DNA of 64,000 nt from positions 10,450,132-10,514,131 of the forward strand of contig OZ026607.1 in NCBI GenBank assembly GCA_964020085.1, read 5' to 3'. A model generated the notes under the pieces. That model had not been told where the DNA came from and did not search any database. It worked only from the letters and a program-made list of their open reading frames with translations. Shown piece after piece: positions 8,978 through 19,433 of this stretch (its first letter is position 1; each line of letters starts with the position of its first letter). Origin of the DNA: Micromussa lordhowensis. Lineage: Eukaryota; Cnidaria; Anthozoa; Scleractinia; Lobophylliidae. The position numbers were made by a program, and so were the translations under genes.

Positions 8978-9298
8978 ATATTTATAGAAATTTTTTGGAC
9001 GGTGGAAAAGTACTGTGAAAGCAAGGTCCATAAGAGTGAGCCTGAACGGAACGCCAAATTACATAAATACTGTTTGCTCTATTCATCAGGGGAAATACTC
9101 CAAACAGTCGCACGGAGTTTGTTTACGATAAACGAACACGCGATTGCGGATGTTTGCTTATATTTGTACTTCCAGCTTCCACTACCACTACCACTACCAC
9201 TACCACTGCCACTGCCACTGCCAATTAAAAATAAATAATATAGTATTTTTTATAATGTCACCAGAAAAAACTAAAAAAATTCATGTTCAGTTATATAG
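8978..9298. promoter_or_regulatory. Divergent intergenic region between the two gene arms
   Basis: It separates the minus-strand capsid arm from the plus-strand ATPase/fibre arm. It holds a CCACTA/CCACTG hexamer array at 9179-9222 and a TTATATAG just before the ATPase ATG. The equivalent region in element B (53167-53406) also contains a tandem repeat, of different sequence. A bidirectional promoter is inferred. Confidence 0.5.
9179..9222 (+). repeat. CCACTA hexamer repeat
   Basis: Seven units of CCACTA or CCACTG in the divergent promoter region. Confidence 0.9.
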
Positions 9299-9934
9299 AT
9301 GAAAATTCCTAATTATGATTCAGCTTCTAATAATGACAGCAATTTCAAAAGACTGCTACCTTATATGCCTTCAGACACTTTTCGAATGTTAATTTGTGGA
9401 CCAAGCGGTTGTGGTAAAACTAACGTTCTCATGCATATGCTTTATAATCTACTCTACTATGATAAGATTTACTTGTTTTCTAAAAATCTCGAGCAACGGA
9501 AGTACAGACAACTATTAGAAACATTTGAACCCATTTCAGAAGAAGTTGGTTATGATGTCATAGAAGAGAGTAATGGTGATGTTGTTCCTCTCCAAAGCTT
9601 AGATGATGATAACCAAAAAATAGTCATCTTTGATGACTTTGTTTGTGAACGAAACCAAAAACCTCTCATTGAATATTTTATTGGTGGTCGTCATAAAAAT
9701 TGCAGTGTAATCTATTTAAGTCAATCTTATTATCTTACTCCTAAAGACATCAGACTCAATTGCTCTCATTTTTGTATTTTTGATAGTCCAAGTAATGCAG
9801 AGACAGCAAGAATGTGCCGTGAAGTCAATGTACCTAAGAAGAAATTCGATAGTGCGACTAGCGAACCTTATAGTTTTGCTTACATTGATAAGACAAAAAA
9901 GACAATCAGAAAAAATTTCAATGAAAATATATAG
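9299..9934 (+). CDS. A32/FtsK-like DNA packaging ATPase
   Basis: A 211-aa P-loop ATPase that would pump the genome into the capsid. Walker A is GPSGCGKTN at residues 38-46, and Walker B is IVIFDD near residue 108. GGRHKNCSVIYLSQSYY with its Gln fits the sensor region of the family. Close homologue in element B at 52531-53166, of identical length. The ATG follows TTATATAG. The stop overlaps the ATATATAG start context of the next gene, so the two genes are tightly packed. Confidence 0.9.
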   Translation: MKIPNYDSASNNDSNFKRLLPYMPSDTFRMLICGPSGCGKTNVLMHMLYNLLYYDKIYLFSKNLEQRKYRQLLETFEPISEEVGYDVIEESNGDVVPLQSLDDDNQKIVIFDDFVCERNQKPLIEYFIGGRHKNCSVIYLSQSYYLTPKDIRLNCSHFCIFDSPSNAETARMCREVNVPKKKFDSATSEPYSFAYIDKTKKTIRKNFNENI

Positions 9935-10282
9935 ATGGAGAAAAAATTTTCAGAAGAGCAAGCGACGAAGTCTGAAGAAAAATCAACAAGAATATCAGAA
10001 GAGCAAGCGACGGAGTCAGAGCAAGCGATGGAGTCAGAAGAAATTTCATCAAGAATAATAGAAGAAATACATAATGAGTTTAATGATATAAACTTTTCAT
10101 TAGAAAAGATTTATAAAAAATTAGGTCATTTAAAAGTTTTTGAAACGAAATATAACAAATCTATTCCTAAAATAATATCATTGTTAATTAAAAAACTTAA
10201 AGAAGTAGATGCTTCTTACTTGAGAGATAAAAGTTTATCTTCACTAGAGGAAGTAAATGTTTTATTACAGTATTTAATTTAA
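9935..10282 (+). CDS. Coiled-coil-like protein of unknown function, 115 aa
   Basis: It starts immediately after the ATPase stop, behind ATATATAG. The N-terminal 40 residues are a Glu/Ser repeat (EEQATKSEE, EEQATESEQ), followed by a helical Lys-rich segment (FSLEKIYKKLGHLKVF). No domain recognised. Element B has no equivalent between its fibre and ATPase. Confidence 0.55.
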   Translation: MEKKFSEEQATKSEEKSTRISEEQATESEQAMESEEISSRIIEEIHNEFNDINFSLEKIYKKLGHLKVFETKYNKSIPKIISLLIKKLKEVDASYLRDKSLSSLEEVNVLLQYLI

Positions 10283-11375
10283 TTTAATTATATTATATGG
10301 GTTATAGCAATGGACAACTTGAAACATTATCAGCAACAGGTAAAGGTGAAAAAGGTGATCCTGGTTTACCGGGAATTGGATTTAATCTAACTGATGATGG
10401 TAATTTTGACATTGATAGTAAGAGATTAACTGAAGTAGCAGATCCCATTAGTAAAAATGATGCAGCTACAAAAGTGTATGTTGATGATAATATATCAACT
10501 ATAGATTTAACACCTTATCTGAAACGAGACGGATCAATAGCAATGACCGGAGATTTAAATATGAATAATCATAAGATTAGTGATTTAGAAGATGCTACTA
10601 ATGATAATGATGCTGTCTCTCTAAAACAATTAAAAAAGATGACTGATCATACACCCACAAATTATCATTTGCGACCTAGTTTTACTTTTTATAAAGATTT
10701 TGGTGACAAAGCTAAATTAACTAAATCAAACGTTTCTATTCCTCAGCATACTGATCATTTAGAATTATTAGAGGCGCCTCGTGAAGGTGTCAAAGATGGC
10801 TATGCTTATTCTTCAGTCTATTTAAAAAAACAATCTACAAGTAGGTGCTACTTATACAATTATTTTTGAAATATTTGGTTATAATGACAACAATTTAGTA
10901 AGTGATGGTCAAGATGACCGGCTACTCTTTCTTGATGTCTCTGGAGATGTTAATATCACAGATTTTAGTCATGAATGGTTTGATAATTATGCTAAAGCCT
11001 ATTTAAACTTTACAAATTCCAAGAGTGATGTCACTATAAGATTGCGATTTCGTTATTATGGATCTAGTAATTCTAACTTCAAGTTTCTCTTCTATAGCAG
11101 ATGTATCAGAGGAATACAGAAGACAAAATTTACCCACAAGATATTTGATATAAATTCAGCTGCTTTTGCTGGCAAAACCATCTATTTTTTCCCAATCAAT
11201 ATGAATGGAGAAAGAATTATCAATCTCGCTGAAGCAACTGGTCCCAAAGGTGCCACAACAAAGAGATATGTTGATAATGAAAATGCAAAGCAGGATATTG
11301 CTATTAATAGTTTATCTACTAATAAAGCCGATAAAACCTATGTTGATGATGAAAATGCAAAGCAGGATATTGCTA

Positions 11376-12104
11376 ATATATAGATTTAGGCCAGCCTAAA
11401 AGCGTAGCTCCTGGGCCGGGTTGTTCAGAGCCCGATCAAACTAGCCGAGGATAAAGTAGAATTTTGATTTGAGTTTTGTAACTTTGCGGTGAGATTTTCT
11501 GTATATTGTTTTTGTGTTTTGAATTTTAATGAAAGCAAAATACGCAAAACAAAAGCAGTGAAAAAACTTTGTACAAAAGAAAAGGTTATAATTCGGTTAA
11601 ATTTTAATCCTGGGTTAGCGTTAACCGGCTTCCTACCAACCCTACGCTGTTTACAGCAAGTTAATCCTGACATGAGCCCGCGATCTAATCGAAAAAAAGC
11701 AGCACTTGGGCAGCGGTCAACTTTAAAAAAACACGTGACCTCGATGAGCCCTGAACTTGAGCCTGCGATATGGTCACGTGATACTGGTCAGCAGATTCCT
11801 TGTTTTGACAGGTGTCAATTGACTGCAACATGGATGTCCAAAGGACGCTTTAAACCAAGGGTACATGTGCTCTGTCAACCTACAAGGAAAGCCCGCGAAA
11901 ACTGAAGCCTCGTTTTGGTTTACGTGTCAATTGTGGCCGCCATGTTGCGCGACTCCACCACCGTCGTCGTCGTCGTCGTGCGTACGCGCCCACGAGCAAT
12001 ACCGCTAGCCATGATACACATGAGAAAATCAGTTCATGGGTTCCCTTCAGTTTCCTAATATGGGTATGGGGCTCCGCTTGGCGGCCTTCGGCCGCCGGAG
12101 CGCC
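11376..12104. mobile_element. Insertion in fibre 1
   Basis: About 730 bp interrupts the fibre reading frame between two halves that align to element B. GCTA occurs at both borders (11372-11375 and 12105-12108), a possible 4-bp target duplication. The insert is more GC-rich than the element. It contains a copy of the dispersed repeat also found near 16743, a GTC run near 11958-11982, and a strong GC hairpin (GGCGGCC, TTC, GGCCGCC) at the right edge. No transposase seen. Confidence 0.6.
11412..11640. repeat. MITE-like dispersed repeat, copy 1
   Basis: It starts GGGCCGGGTTGTTCAGAG and contains GAATTTTGATTTGAGTTTTG. A weak inverted counterpart (GGGTTAGCGTTAACCGG) lies about 200 bp downstream. 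A related sequence sits at 16743-16830, showing it is dispersed. Confidence 0.5.
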
Positions 12105-14314
12105 GCTATTAATAGTCTATCCCTTAATAAAGCTGATAAGACTCTTGTCGTTCTTAGAGATGGTTCACACTTTATGACAGGAAATCTCAACAGGAATGAC
12201 AATAAAATAACAGATTTAGTTACACAAGATGATGTAGCTATCAGTGATTACCCTAATTATGTAAAAGATTCTAAAATGGCTGTTAATAAACTTTATGTTA
12301 ATGAAAACTTCTTAAAATTAATAGGTGATGATTATGATTTAAATGGGAAACAGATAAAAAATACTGAGCCATATGGTGTAAATATTTTTGATACAAATGA
12401 TTTAGTCTCTAAGGCATTTGTAGAAGCCGAAATAAGTAAGCTACCTAAACCTGATTTAGATGTATTAAAATTGGATGGTTCACGCGCTATGAGTGGAAGT
12501 CTCCAAATGGGTGATAATCCTATCATAGGAATTAGGAGTTCTTCTGTAGATGATGCAGCCCTAACAGTTGGTGGTGCAAAATCTACTTATCTTCCACTTT
12601 TAGGAGATAGAGGCATGGAAGGAGATCTCAATATGGGGGGTAATGCAATTAGAAATATCAAACCTTTTGTAGAAGATGACTCAAGTCAAGCTGCACAAAA
12701 TGCGCAATTAAATGATGTTATTAACTTTGGGTATTTTCACCAGCAGAGAGGTGATTTAAAAAGAGAAATAAATGATGTTTCTGCAGAAGCATTAAATAGA
12801 AAAAATCCTGATCCAATGGAAAATGACATTGATATGGCTAATCATAGCATTATTAACTTGAAAGATCCAAAGTCAACAGATAGCTTTCACGCTTCCAATG
12901 TTAACTATGTTAATAGGTCAATTACTGATAATAACGCTGTAATTAACACTTTGATTACAGATAAAGTCAGTGAAGCAGAAAAACTTAATATTAAAGCAAA
13001 CCGACAAGAGAATGAATTCTCTTTTGTTATGGATGATGAACTATTTCGAGAAGATGATGATGATATTGTCAAAGTTGGAAAGAAAGATAGAGATTTTTAT
13101 CAAATTAAAAAAGAGACTTATCGATTTAAAATTAAGTATGATTCTTCTATCGGTTATTATAGCACTCGATTAACAATTGATTTAAAATCGTTACATTTAG
13201 GTGAGTATACATTAGCTTTTGAAATGTATTTTGGTAATAAAGTGGATAAAGATGAAGCGGTTGTTAACGCAGTGAGTGAAACTTTGAATGTATCACGTAA
13301 TAATACAAATACTTTTTCTGACCACAGTAGAACAATTATTAATTTTCATAAATATGGAAACATTGGGATTATTGATTTAGATATTGATTTAACTTTAAAG
13401 TACAGGAGTGGTGAAACTTATGATGCAGAAACAAACATCTTTGTAGTTGTTTATGGTGTAAGTGGTCATCAGAATGACGTTGACTCACGAATTTGGGATA
13501 GATTCTATTTTATCAGAGATAAAATCGTCTATTATGAAGCACCTATTAATATGGGTAACCGACAAATAAAAGGATTAATTGATGGAAATGAAAACGGTGA
13601 TGCTGTTAATGTGAAACAACTAAATGAAGCAGAAACTAATGTTGTAAATTATGTTAATAGAGAAATTGCAAAAGTAAATAGTGAAATTGCAAAAGAAAAT
13701 CCTACTATTAATGAAAATAAAACTTTTTATAGAATCAATAGTAAAATATATATTAAGTAATAATTTAAAGATTTCTTTAATAAAAGATTTGTATTTTTCT
13801 GATAATGTTGAAGGTAGAACAACAAATACATATGCGTTTGTGCCTACTGGTGATAACGGAGCTGATTTAACTTTTTATTATGTCTTCCAGCATAGTGCAA
13901 GTACAAATAGTGTAATGTCTATGAGATTTAAAATTCAGTTCATAAGGATATATTTATATATTTTTGTTGATAAAAGCAAAGTAGTAATTTCAGAAAATCC
14001 TACAATTGATGAACCATCTTTAAGATCATTTAATATTCCAAAAAAATCTTTAGGAAAGCAAGTTTGGTTTTGGATTTGGGTAAAAGGCGCAGTTATGAAT
14101 ATAATTTTTAGTGGAATTAGTGCTCCAATTAATATAGGTAATGTTTTTGCAGGTACTACTATAGGAAGAGTAAATGTACAAGATAATCCTTTCACTAAAA
14201 AGAGAGGATTAATAACTAGAAATATTTATGATAATAGCAGTGAAGCTTATCAGAGAGTAAAAGAATTTGAAAAGAGCGAAGGAACTATTATATAAAAAAT
14301 ATAAATAAATATAT

Positions 14315-15061
14315 ATGGGACATAGTAATGGACTACTTGAAAAACCATCAAGAACAGGAAAAGGAGAAAAGGTTCAAAAAGGAATAGGCTTCAAATTAAC
14401 TCCAGACAACCATTTCGATTTGCAAAATAAAAGAATAACTAACATTTCCGCTCCAATGGATGACCATGACGCAACCACTAAAAAATTCGTCTCTGATTTA
14501 TTAAAGACAAAAGCGGGAACTACATACGTTAATAATGAACTAGCTAAATAGGCTAACTCATCAGCTTTAAAGGATTACGCTTTAATTTCTGATTTAGGAA
14601 CCTTAGCAATCGAATTCAATGATGCATTACAAGACAAAATCGATTACAATGATTTAGCAACTAAGACGCAAGTAGATAATAAAACAAAGCAATACATCAC
14701 CGTCTATGCAGAAGAAAATGGACCTCTGATTAAAAATAGTCTCCAATACAGTTTCGGTAATGGAAGTGAAAAAAATAAGCAATATGGTTGGCCTAGTCCA
14801 GTAGACGGTAAAATAGTTCGTGGCAGCATTTGTGCTTGCGCTGGCAATCTGCAAGCATCTGAAGTGATAGTCGGGTTAGTTCTGAATGGTGTTGATAAAG
14901 ATGTAAAAATTGCCAAACCTGCCAATGAATGGTCAAATCACACTATTTTCAGTAATCCGATTACGATAAAAGCTGGCGACAGAATCAATTTTCGAAGCAA
15001 AACATCGAATTCATCCGTAACACACGCGATGGTAAACTTATTGATCGAAATTGATATGTAA
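14315..15061 (+). CDS. Fibre 2: short fibre with knob-like C-terminus, one internal TAG
   Basis: It begins MGHSNGLLEKPSRTGKGEK, paralogous to fibre 1 (MGYSNGQLE), with one shaft repeat (NKRITNISAPMDDHDATTKK). A TAG at 14549-14551 interrupts the frame, which continues open in the same frame to 15061. The C-terminal about 110 residues form a beta-rich knob-like domain (LQYSFGNGSE, PVDGKIVRGS, IKAGDRINF, NLLIEIDM). The TAG could be a CAG to TAG mutation or read through. The ATG follows AAATATAT. Confidence 0.62.
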
Positions 15062-15096
15062 TTGCAAGCTGTCTAGATAATATGCAAATGAGTTTA

Positions 15097-15330
15097 GGAA
15101 ACGCGTTTCATCCAGACAATAAAAGCTACGGTTGATTAAAATAATTGATGACATATGTCTACAGGGGATTCCCGGAAACGCGTTTCATCCAGCTACCGTT
15201 AGCTAAAATAATTAATGACTCATGTCTACAGGGGATTCCCGGAAACGCGTTTCATCCAGCTACCGTTAGCTAAAATAATTAATGACTCATGTCTACAGGG
15301 GATTCCCGGAAACGCGTTTCATCTAGACAA
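15097..15330 (+). repeat. Tandem repeat with palindromic GAAACGCGTTTC
   Basis: Four copies of GGAAACGCGTTTCAT start at 15097, 15174, 15241 and 15308; two full 67-bp units are nearly identical. Each contains the perfect 12-bp palindrome GAAACGCGTTTC and ends in ACAGGGGATTCCC. It lies between fibre 2 and the last gene, near the end of the element. An iteron-like protein-binding or replication site is possible. Confidence 0.85.
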
Positions 15331-15431
15331 TACAACTCACGCATCTTACGTTAACTACACAACTCAGGTTTGCCTGATGCGCATGGGTGGATGATGTATA
15401 TGGTTGGATAAAAATATAATAAAATAATATA

Positions 15432-15911
15432 ATGGTAGCTAAAAAGAATATTTTCGATTGGAATCATATTTCAGACAAATTATCAGCTGATGAAGTAGAC
15501 GAACTAAAATCTTATTATCTAGGCTATCATAGGAAATGTTGGGCTTATAAAAGGGCTTACAAAAGATACAAATTACTCAAATTCATTGGTAATTCACTCT
15601 CTGTCCTCACCGCTTCAGGTGGAATTGCTAGCGCTATTGCGACAGGAGGTATTAGTCTAATAGCGATTAGTATCGTGGCATTATTAGTTAAAGGATACAT
15701 GGAACACAAAGGTTTAGACTTAAAAATTCAAAATTGCATCTATGCCTACCAAAGCTACCAACATTTGTTAATAATGATTCGAGAAGCGATGCGCTCAGGT
15801 GATCTTAACCGAGAAAGTTTAATTAATCAAATGACAAGCGTTGACAATTTTGTGATTGATAATAGCCCGATTATTGATAAATATTTAAAGATGTATGATG
15901 AAACTAAATAG
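15432..15911 (+). CDS. Conserved small membrane protein, 159 aa
   Basis: N-terminal soluble part (IFDWNHISDKLSADE), basic helix with CWAYKRAYKRYKLLK, then a hydrophobic Gly-rich segment (about residues 55-92: SGGIASAIATGGISLIAIS) and a helical C-terminus (NCIYAYQSYQHLL, DNSPIIDKYLKMYDE). A clear homologue is at 48724-49215 in element B, at the matching end. A membrane-permeabilising or envelope-type role is possible but not shown. The ATG follows AATATAATAAAATAATATA. Confidence 0.7.
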   Translation: MVAKKNIFDWNHISDKLSADEVDELKSYYLGYHRKCWAYKRAYKRYKLLKFIGNSLSVLTASGGIASAIATGGISLIAISIVALLVKGYMEHKGLDLKIQNCIYAYQSYQHLLIMIREAMRSGDLNRESLINQMTSVDNFVIDNSPIIDKYLKMYDETK

Positions 15912-16740
15912 TCAGTCACGCTAGTACGCTGTTTTACTGTATATGGTCATTTACACAAACCATGCATTTAAGCGCACACTAAAACAGTGTACGCTAACCA
16001 CACATCATACGCTAACTACACAAGCTATTCATCACACGCTGCCACTGTACACTAAAAAATATTTAGATAATCATATATAATAAAAATTTAGTGTGATATG
16101 CGTCTCACGCTTACCCACCGTACGCTAACCCACACATCTTATGCAGACTACGCATCTTACACTAAAAATTAGCGTGGTTGTCCTCGCTACCCCAATTACT
16201 ACACTACTGAACTGAATGATTTTCCTGAACACGTTCGTAAAAATGCTAACTAATACAAAGGATACTAGCTTTCTTTGTTTCATTTACCGTACGTGGGAAA
16301 ACATATCCGCAAAAAATAACCATCATATGATTACTACAAAGAAACTTTAACGACTAGGCAGGAAATACAAAAAAACATAAAATATTTGGCAGTAACATAG
16401 AATATAATGTCGTTTTCGCAAAAGTTAATTTTTTGATTTCTAATTTTGCTGTTTAATTTTCCAGAGATGGTTTGAAGGTGTCAAGAGGAACCTCAAAACA
16501 AAATTAAGAAGTGAGCCTCAACAAACCAAACCAAAAAAGGGAAAAGACCATTTCAAGGCAAGCATGATGTCAAGGAAGAATTTTATCATATTTTGTAAAG
16601 TGAAAAAAAAGCAGCAAGCAAAACAAAGTTTATCTCGTTTTTTTTGCTTGTAAAAAGTTATGTGAAAATAAAAAATATCATTATGGTTATTTTCCTGGTT
16701 GTCAATGGACGTGCGCGAATGTGTGACTTGTGCCTTCGGG
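15912..16740. other. Probable terminal region of element A, then spacer
   Basis: Bases 15912-16190 repeat short motifs such as ACGCTAAC and ACACTAAAAA, which may belong to the element's terminal repeat. No ORF of note. From about 16250 the sequence is AT-rich spacer in which I see nothing. Confidence 0.3.
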
Positions 16741-16742
16741 CA

Positions 16743-16830
16743 GGGCCGGGTTGTTCAAACTTCGATTAAGCTAACCCAGGGTTAGGGAGAATTTTGATTC
16801 CAGTTTTGTAACTTTTTGGCGGCCCAAATG
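16743..16830. repeat. MITE-like dispersed repeat, copy 2
   Basis: It starts GGGCCGGGTTGTTCAAAC and contains GAATTTTGATTCCAGTTTTG, closely similar to 11413-11500. Confidence 0.55.
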
Positions 16831-16900
16831 TGTAAAAAGCGCAATCAATCAAACGAAGGATATATACATCGGTTGTAAGCGTTACCGTTGCGTTACAGTG

Positions 16901-16922
16901 TGACGTCACTGTGCATGCGCAG
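16901..16922. promoter_or_regulatory. Possible host promoter: CRE-like and NRF1-like sites
   Basis: TGACGTCA at 16901-16908 is a perfect CREB/ATF palindrome. TGCATGCGCA follows at once and resembles the NRF1 site. The surrounding sequence is locally CpG-rich. No clear downstream gene is visible. Confidence 0.3.
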
Positions 16923-16935
16923 TCGAGTGAAAAGA

Positions 16936-17913
16936 AACGTGGTCAGTGCGGGCGGTGCTCGAGTTTAATGATAGCACCAAGTTAAATTTTCTGAAGATTT
17001 GTACTGCCTTTTAACCAGTTGTTCGCCCCCAAGTCGGGATAGAGGTATGTTTAGAGGTTGTTATCCTTTTCGTCGTTATTAGGTTCTTTTTGCCGATTGT
17101 TTATTGCCTCAAAACAATTTGTAATTTCGTCGACAATCGACATCTGTTGTTCATAATCGTTCAGTGCATGACTTCTATTCATTCAGTTCATTGTAATTGT
17201 AAGGTAGTTAAGGTCAATTGGTCATTGCATCCTTTATTTCAGTTTTTACGTATTGGATCATCATTAAAGTTGCCATATTTGTCTACACGTCGTGGTTTAT
17301 TGATGGCTCCGATTCAGTCCGAAAATCTATCGCCGTAACATCGGTAAAAATGCAGAAATTAGTCGTTCTCGCTTTGCGTATTACCGAGTTTCAATTTTAC
17401 GTTGACACACTCATTCCGCAAACACATGATCACAAGAATCTGTTTTAAACCTGTTTAATGAATTAAACACACGAGAAATTACATTACGTATAATTCAATT
17501 AACAACAATAACACGCTATGTCTTATTTCATTTCAATCGAATTACGCTTTCTTCGAAACGATCTGCTATCAAATGAACTTAACACACAACAAATATGCAA
17601 ATACAGTTATAACATAAAGGAAATGAGAGTTTCAAATGTTCAGAACTTTAACTATGAAGACTAAATGTTTTGAAATAGGATGAGAAAATTTAATTATATA
17701 ATTCAGAACGTATAAAGTGAAATGGACGTTTTAGATGTTCTTGACTTAATCCATGAAGAATTAGATGATGCCATTGAATAGGTCGTCAAAATTAGACTGA
17801 AAATCCATCTGCTGTGTTAGTTGCTCTTCCAGTATGAGGTTTTGCTGGGTCGACTGGTGCTCTGGAAGCAAAGCTTGAAAATCTACCTGACAGCTGCTGG
17901 TCTGGCTGAGTTA
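16936..17913. other. Stretch without supported gene
   Basis: It contains only short ORFs without domain-like features and AT-rich sequence. I see nothing else here. Confidence 0.4.
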
Positions 17914-18594
17914 CTACTGCTGTTGTCGCTTGCTTAGGTTTCTTTGCCCGTTTTTTTTTATCTTGAGCGGCTTCACTTTGGGCGTGTTGTGCTCCTCGAC
18001 TGCAACTGAAGATTGGGGTGACTTTGATGCTTGCTGCGAAACTTGCTTGCGTTTTTTATTTTCTGTAGGTACCTCTTTTTCGCCAACTTCTTTAGAAGGT
18101 TGAGTTTTCTTCGTTTTTCCCTTAGGTATTTCACCTTCTAAGAACTCTAACCACCTTGCGTTGGCTTCCTCCAGTTGTTGGCTTTTCTTTCGGGTCAAAT
18201 GATTCCTCAGTTGAACATCTGTAAACTTGTACTCAACCCTTGCAAAACCAGGAGGAACTGTAAACGGTGCTCGGCGAATATTGAAGCATTTTAAACGGAA
18301 CCCCTCGTAACTCTTCTTGACATCGCCCATCACACGCCCAAGATGAGCCAGCACGTTAGCCTTGATCACTTCATTGACACATCTCGATGTGGTAGCATGA
18401 GCGATTAGACCCAGACAGAAATTCATTTGATGGTTCAACAAATCTAACCACTTTCGATCCATCTTTTCCTCTTCTGTTTCAACATTCTCAGTCTGTACTT
18501 GTTCTACTGGTGGAACAGTATTAACTACAAACGCCATGGGTGTACTTTGATACGTTTGTGTGGCTTGTGCGTTGATAGTTGTTTGAGCAGCCAT
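17914..18594 (-). CDS. Unrecognised protein with Lys/Ser-rich tail, about 226 aa
   Basis: The start at 18594 (MAAQTTINAQATQ) is chosen for its ATGG context; an upstream in-frame ATG at 18651 adds 19 residues. A central helical domain (DRKWLDLLNHQMNFCLGLIAH ... VMGDVKKSYEGFRLKC) is followed by FTVPPGFARVEYKF and a basic low-complexity tail with nuclear-localisation-like clusters (KKRKQ, KPLKIKKNGQ). No family recognised. The single long exon next to repeats could be a host gene or a transposon-derived Gag-like ORF. Confidence 0.4.
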   Translation of the reverse strand: MAAQTTINAQATQTYQSTPMAFVVNTVPPVEQVQTENVETEEEKMDRKWLDLLNHQMNFCLGLIAHATTSRCVNEVIKANVLAHLGRVMGDVKKSYEGFRLKCFNIRRAPFTVPPGFARVEYKFTDVQLRNHLTRKKSQQLEEANARWLEFLEGEIPKGKTKKTQPSKEVGEKEVPTENKKRKQVSQQASKSPQSSVAVEEHNTPKVKPLKIKKNGQRNLSKRQQQ

Positions 18595-18655
18595 GACTAG
18601 TTCCACAATGAGAAAACAACTGGGGAGCTGTACTCTTGAAATGTGAGTCACACGT

Positions 18656-18757
18656 CGTCGAATAAATCAAAAAGTTAAAAAACTGTCAGTCAAAAGTTGT
18701 TCAACAAAGGAAGTCGTCGGATAAATCAAAAAGAAGCGCCGTCGGATGAATCAAAAG
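18656..18757. repeat. Three copies of CGTCGGATAAATCAAAAAG
   Basis: Near-identical 19-base motifs at about 18656, 18714 and 18739, just upstream of the minus-strand ORF. They could be promoter elements of that gene or a small tandem repeat. Confidence 0.6.
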
Positions 18758-18800
18758 GCATGATTTCAATTAAATGATAAGTGAGAAAATGGAAGGGTAG

Positions 18801-19433
18801 TCACTTAAGCTTATAATTATTATTCAAATAGAAGGTACTCGTACGGCAAAGTATACATGTGGCCCCAGATTTCCTCAAGTAATTGAGCGTCTGAAGAGAA
18901 GTTACAAGCCCTCCGAACATTTTGATGGCAAGACTTTAAAACTTTTAACTCATCCATACAATAGAATAAGTGACGGGTATTCTAGAAACCCATACATGTT
19001 AAGTAAGGAATATGTCACTGGCATGATTAAGTATCTAATTGAAAATGGTTTAGTTATGATCGAGGGACAAGGATTTAGTACCGATCATTTTTATTCCGTT
19101 ACTATCAAAGGTAGGAAAATGTTGTGTGAAGGTATCGGAAGGATAATTCAGTTCAATTGCTCCAAGAAAAGAGATCACTACACATTGTTCATTTCCAAAT
19201 TTTTCACTGGAAGAGGATGGAATGATATGTGTATAAACCCTAATTGTAAAAACAAAGTAATCCGTGACAATGAATACGCTTCCCTTCATGACCTTGGATT
19301 AGACCGTGAGAATGCCTTGAACAATGGCTTCTCCATTTGTGGAAAATGTGCTAGAGATAAATTCTTCGAACAAAATCCCAATCAAGGTATTTGCTATAAT
19401 TATGATGAAAAACAATTTGAAGAATCCTTGTAG
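18801..19433 (+). CDS. ORF with possible RecQ-type winged-helix (RQC) domain, 5' end unclear
   Basis: The frame is open from the stop at 18798 to 19433. It has no ATG until 18996, so the first part may be an internal exon or a fragment. The order HFDGKTLKLL, NPYMLSKEYVTGMIKYLIENG, then a Tyr-Val-Lys-Gly strand pattern (FYSVTIKGRKML) resembles the RQC winged helix of RecQ helicases. The rest has a Cys pair set (CINPNCKNK ... CGKCARDK) like a zinc site. I cannot confirm the family. The upstream helicase domain is not in the window. Confidence 0.35.
   Translation, partial: SLKLIIIIQIEGTRTAKYTCGPRFPQVIERLKRSYKPSEHFDGKTLKLLTHPYNRISDGYSRNPYMLSKEYVTGMIKYLIENGLVMIEGQGFSTDHFYSVTIKGRKMLCEGIGRIIQFNCSKKRDHYTLFISKFFTGRGWNDMCINPNCKNKVIRDNEYASLHDLGLDRENALNNGFSICGKCARDKFFEQNPNQGICYNYDEKQFEESL

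Larger units (their letters stand above)
10297..14295 (+). pseudogene. Fibre 1: phage-tail-fibre-like repeat shaft, broken and interrupted
   Basis: It begins MGYSNGQLE with a short collagen-like GEKGDPGLPG, followed by a long shaft of repeats of the type AMTGDLNMNNHKISDLE and DAATKVYVD, familiar from phage tail fibres. It is homologous to the intact 919-aa protein at 49754-52513. Breaks: a one-base shift in the A7 run at 10824-10830, a foreign insertion at 11376-12104, and a frame change near 13755 leading into a distinct C-terminal tip (13760-14295). It is probably a virion attachment fibre. The tip does not resemble that of element B. The ATG follows AATTATATTAT. Confidence 0.72.
1..15911 (-). 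mobile_element. Polinton/Maverick element A (adintovirus-like), left part missing
   Basis: The block carries the diagnostic Polinton gene set: DDE integrase with chromodomain, adenain-like protease, A32/FtsK-like packaging ATPase, double jelly-roll major capsid and single jelly-roll minor capsid, plus a PLA2 protein and fibres. Gene order mirrors element B at 47338-64000, in opposite orientation. The polymerase B end must lie left of the window. The right limit is set at the last recognisable gene; the terminal inverted repeat cannot be located because the other end is not visible. Two insertions, several frame breaks and a gap show that this copy is at least partly decayed. Confidence 0.88.

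Noticed and set aside
9780..10058. Lys-rich ORF overlapping ATPase and the next gene
   Set aside because: Out-of-frame shadow of two well supported genes.
11489..11905. 138-aa ORF in the fibre 1 insertion
   Set aside because: It lies across a dispersed repeat and shows no domain.
11376..12104. Helitron in fibre 1
   Set aside because: A GC hairpin lies near the right edge, but there is no CTRR end, no TC start and no A/T insertion site.
15097..15330. CRISPR-like array
   Set aside because: Spacers are as conserved as the repeats and the genome is eukaryotic; this is a tandem repeat.
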